A stretch of DNA of 64,000 nt, taken from assembly GCA_963678775.2 (NCBI GenBank), contig CAXXGR010000010.1, positions 186,001 to 250,000 of the forward strand, written 5' to 3'. Of this stretch, positions 62,318 through 64,000 are shown piece by piece (positions within the stretch are counted from its first letter, which is position 1; the number at the start of each line of letters is the position of its first letter). Both the position numbers and the translations under genes were made by a program. The notes below the pieces were generated by a model, which had not been told where the DNA came from, made no database searches, and was given only the letters and a program-made list of their open reading frames with translations. The stretch is from JBFHIJ01 sp963678775 (GTDB lineage: Bacteria > Bacteroidota > Ignavibacteria > Kapaibacteriales > UBA2268).

Positions 62318-62809
62318 ATGGAAAATAAAATTGATCAAGAAATTGTATTTAATGCTCAAGAGTTAGAACAAGTAGAGAAAATAAAATCTAAATATCCCGA
62401 AACCCAAGCTGCTATAATGCCTACTTTATGGATGGCTCAGAAGAAATTTGGCTGGCTATCTAAAGATGTTATGAAATATGTTGCTGAACTTCTAAGTTTA
62501 TCTTATGCACATGTGTATGGTGTTGCTACATTTTACACGATGTATTTTAAAAAGCCTATGGGGCAGTATCATGTGCAGGTATGTACAAATGTATCTTGCA
62601 TGCTTCGTGGCGGAGAAGAAATATTCGTACACCTGCAAAATAAACTTGCTATCGGACATAATGAACGAACTGGTGATGGTAGATTCTCCCTAGAAGAAGT
62701 AGAGTGCATGGGGGCTTGTGGCGGAGCACCTATGATAGCAATTAACGATGACTACCACGAAAATATGAATATTGACAAAGTTGATACTATAATTGATTCG
62801 TTGAAGTAA
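62318..62809 (+). CDS. nuoE: NADH:quinone oxidoreductase subunit E (NuoE, 2Fe-2S)
   Basis: A 163-residue thioredoxin-fold 2Fe-2S protein. The cluster ligands are the Cys pairs VCTNVSCMLRGG (C-x4-C) and VECMGACGGAP (C-x3-C), as in NuoE. The N-terminal helices hold ETQAAIMPTLWMAQKKFGWLS and HVYGVATFYTMYF, the usual lead-in. It normally works with NuoF in the NADH-oxidising module. Neither nuoF nor another nuo gene is next to it in this window: the following gene is a rhomboid-like protein. It could also serve a hydrogenase or formate dehydrogenase. Confidence 0.85.
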   Translation: MENKIDQEIVFNAQELEQVEKIKSKYPETQAAIMPTLWMAQKKFGWLSKDVMKYVAELLSLSYAHVYGVATFYTMYFKKPMGQYHVQVCTNVSCMLRGGEEIFVHLQNKLAIGHNERTGDGRFSLEEVECMGACGGAPMIAINDDYHENMNIDKVDTIIDSLK

Positions 62810-62890
62810 TAATAATTTTCATTATTTCTGTAACTTTTCATGGCTTTATGTTTTATATATATAAAGACATTACACAAAACGGCATGAGAA

Positions 62891-63757
62891 ATGTTCAGAT
62901 TATTTAAAATAGGAAAAGTATCGTTTTTAATTACATTTGTTTTTGTTTTAACAAATGCTTTTAATTTTGCTACAAGTGGTCTGTTTGAAACATATCTTTC
63001 AAGCGGAGCACTTGATTTTTTTGCAGGCTCCAGTTATTGGAAAGCGATTACTTACTTGCTTATACAACCTGACATTGGCTCAATGTTTCTAACCCTTTTT
63101 ACTTTTATGTTAGTTAGTCCTTTTTTGGAAAACTTGCTTTCTTCTAAATATTTTGCCAAACTTATATTCGTATTTTCAATATTCCAAGGGATAGCAGTCC
63201 CCTTATTTTTCTTCCTATCCAAGCAATATGATGTTAGTATCTCAGGTGCTGACGGGCTTTCAATTTTTGTAATTACTCTCTTTTCTTTACTCAATCCCGG
63301 TTATTCTGTATCTTTAGGTAGATTCAAGATTAAGACTGGCTTGCTCACTGTTACGACTATTATGACCTGGCTACTTGTTAAAGTGCCTTCTTTTATGGCA
63401 GGGGACTGGAATATATTGCTCCCTTTGATAGCTTTTACTTGCATTGGCTTTATAGCCGGAGTTGCTTCATATGTAGTTCTTAAGGAAGATGAAAAGAAAG
63501 AAAATCTCAAAATTGATTTCGATGAGTTGGATATTTTATTACCTAAAGCTGAAGAGCTCAAACCAGCTTTGATTTCAAAGGAAATGCAACATTCTAAAGA
63601 ATATGATAACGACTCTTACCGTATTGAATTCACTAATAATCCCAGTGAAGATGAAGAGAGTTTAAATATGATACTTGATAAAATAAATGATTACGGAAAA
63701 GAATCTCTTTCTAGAGAAGAGTTGAATTTTTTAGAAGAATATTCAAATCATTTATAA
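62891..63757 (+). CDS. Rhomboid-like membrane protein, probably catalytically inactive
   Basis: A 288-residue protein with about six helices in the first 210 residues, with rhomboid layout: a YLLIQPDIGSMFLTLFTFML segment at the usual L1/TM2 site and a TM4 region ISGADGLSIFVI. The catalytic Ser of GASG is replaced by Asp (GADG), and the His normally in TM6 is missing (FIAGVAS), so peptidase activity is unlikely. The C-terminal 80 residues are cytoplasmic and acidic, ending with SLSREELNFLEEYSNHL, like the DUF6576 tail of Bacteroidota rhomboids. Function unknown. Confidence 0.7.
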   Translation: MFRLFKIGKVSFLITFVFVLTNAFNFATSGLFETYLSSGALDFFAGSSYWKAITYLLIQPDIGSMFLTLFTFMLVSPFLENLLSSKYFAKLIFVFSIFQGIAVPLFFFLSKQYDVSISGADGLSIFVITLFSLLNPGYSVSLGRFKIKTGLLTVTTIMTWLLVKVPSFMAGDWNILLPLIAFTCIGFIAGVASYVVLKEDEKKENLKIDFDELDILLPKAEELKPALISKEMQHSKEYDNDSYRIEFTNNPSEDEESLNMILDKINDYGKESLSREELNFLEEYSNHL

Positions 63758-63784
63758 AAACAAAAATTACTCCACATGGCAAAA

Positions 63785-63837
63785 AGCCTCTAAGACTATT
63801 CAAAATGATTAGCTCAGAGGCTCTTTGTTTTTTTATA
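63785..63837 (+). terminator. Terminator after the rhomboid-like gene
   Basis: AGCCTCT (63785-63791) pairs with AGAGGCT (63816-63822), with a 24-base loop; a T-rich run (63824-63837) follows. It may serve the convergent gene at the right edge too. Confidence 0.6.
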
Positions 63838-63865
63838 TTTTCTTCAAAACCTAAGGGAGTTCCAA

Positions 63866-64000
63866 TTACGGAATATTTGTTATAGGAATCGTAAATATTG
63901 TTTTACCTTTTACTCCCTTTTTGGCTATTATGCAAACTATATAGTTTGTATAAGTGGTTCCAATTTTTCTTGTAACGGCGAAGCCACATTCATCTAAAGT
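63866..64000 (-). CDS. C-terminal end of a gene running off the right edge
   Basis: The minus strand is open from the window edge to a TAA at 63866-63868, giving the last 44 residues of a protein: LDECGFAVTRKIGTTYTNY, then IVCIIAKKGVKGKT, ending in PITNIP. The alternating polar/hydrophobic pattern is beta-like and protein-like. No family can be assigned from so little. It is convergent to the rhomboid-like gene, consistent with the terminator-type hairpin between them. Confidence 0.4.
   Translation of the reverse strand, partial: TLDECGFAVTRKIGTTYTNYIVCIIAKKGVKGKTIFTIPITNIP

Noticed and set aside
1..64000. tRNA or rRNA genes
   Set aside because: No cloverleaf-like or rRNA stretch was noticed in the intergenic regions on either strand; a covariance search would be needed to be certain.

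Overview
The window is AT-rich bacterial chromosome, coding-dense on both strands. It fits a member of the Bacteroidota/Chlorobi (FCB) group, most likely the Ignavibacteria or Kapabacteria side. The evidence is a 1658-residue secreted protein with a C-terminal type IX secretion (T9SS) sorting domain, a TonB receptor with a carboxypeptidase-like regulatory domain paired with a Cys-rich HYC/CC/PP-like protein, a 30-residue AURKAIP1/COX24-type basic protein, a DUF6588-like protein, a rhomboid with a DUF6576-like tail, two OmpH/Skp genes beside bamA and lpxD, and one promoter with the Bacteroidota TTTG/TAnnTTTG pattern. Paired hpnC/hpnD squalene-synthase genes and many c-type cytochromes argue against a typical gut Bacteroides. 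The lineage is an inference; no rRNA or tRNA gene was seen.

Layout. 1-4.7 kb: the end of a histidine kinase, an ECF sigma factor, guanine deaminase, a LytR_C protein, rsfS and argS. 4.7-7.8 kb (minus): a three-gene unit of O-antigen ligase-like protein, a soluble chemoreceptor-hairpin-like protein and a diiron ODP/MBL-fold protein, which resembles an oxygen-sensing chemotaxis pair. 7.8-17.6 kb: methyltransferase, envelope proteins, tsaB-mfd-hflX and a metallopeptidase. 17.6-24.8 kb: an lnt-lipoprotein-Dabb-WYL operon, a GyrI-like gene and a zinc-ribbon gene. The last two carry the same palindromic operator, and between them sits a 2.6-kb segment bounded by inverted repeats and a 5-bp direct repeat, holding four cargo genes, one broken by an in-frame stop.

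24.9-27.1 kb has two glycosyltransferases. 27.1-37.5 kb is the main accessory system: two divergent operons encoding a rhodanese lipoprotein and six multiheme cytochromes (51 CXXCH plus two CX3CH motifs by my count). They include a cytochrome b/NapC-type fusion, a 13-heme anchored protein, a 6-heme lipoprotein, an outer-membrane beta-barrel and a 12-heme periplasmic protein. Together they look like a complete electron path from the quinone pool through the outer membrane, similar in logic to Geobacter Ext/Cbc conduits.

37.6-64 kb: GNAT and racemase genes, the probable copper-linked TonB receptor pair, an MFS exporter, the 30-residue ribosome-type protein and HU, then uppS-bamA-ompH-ompH-lpxD (outer-membrane biogenesis), the giant VWA/WD40/T9SS protein, split transketolase, a Memo-like lipoprotein, a CCA/poly(A) nucleotidyltransferase, hpnC-hpnD, nuoE and a catalytically dead rhomboid. 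A gene fragment on the minus strand runs off the right edge.
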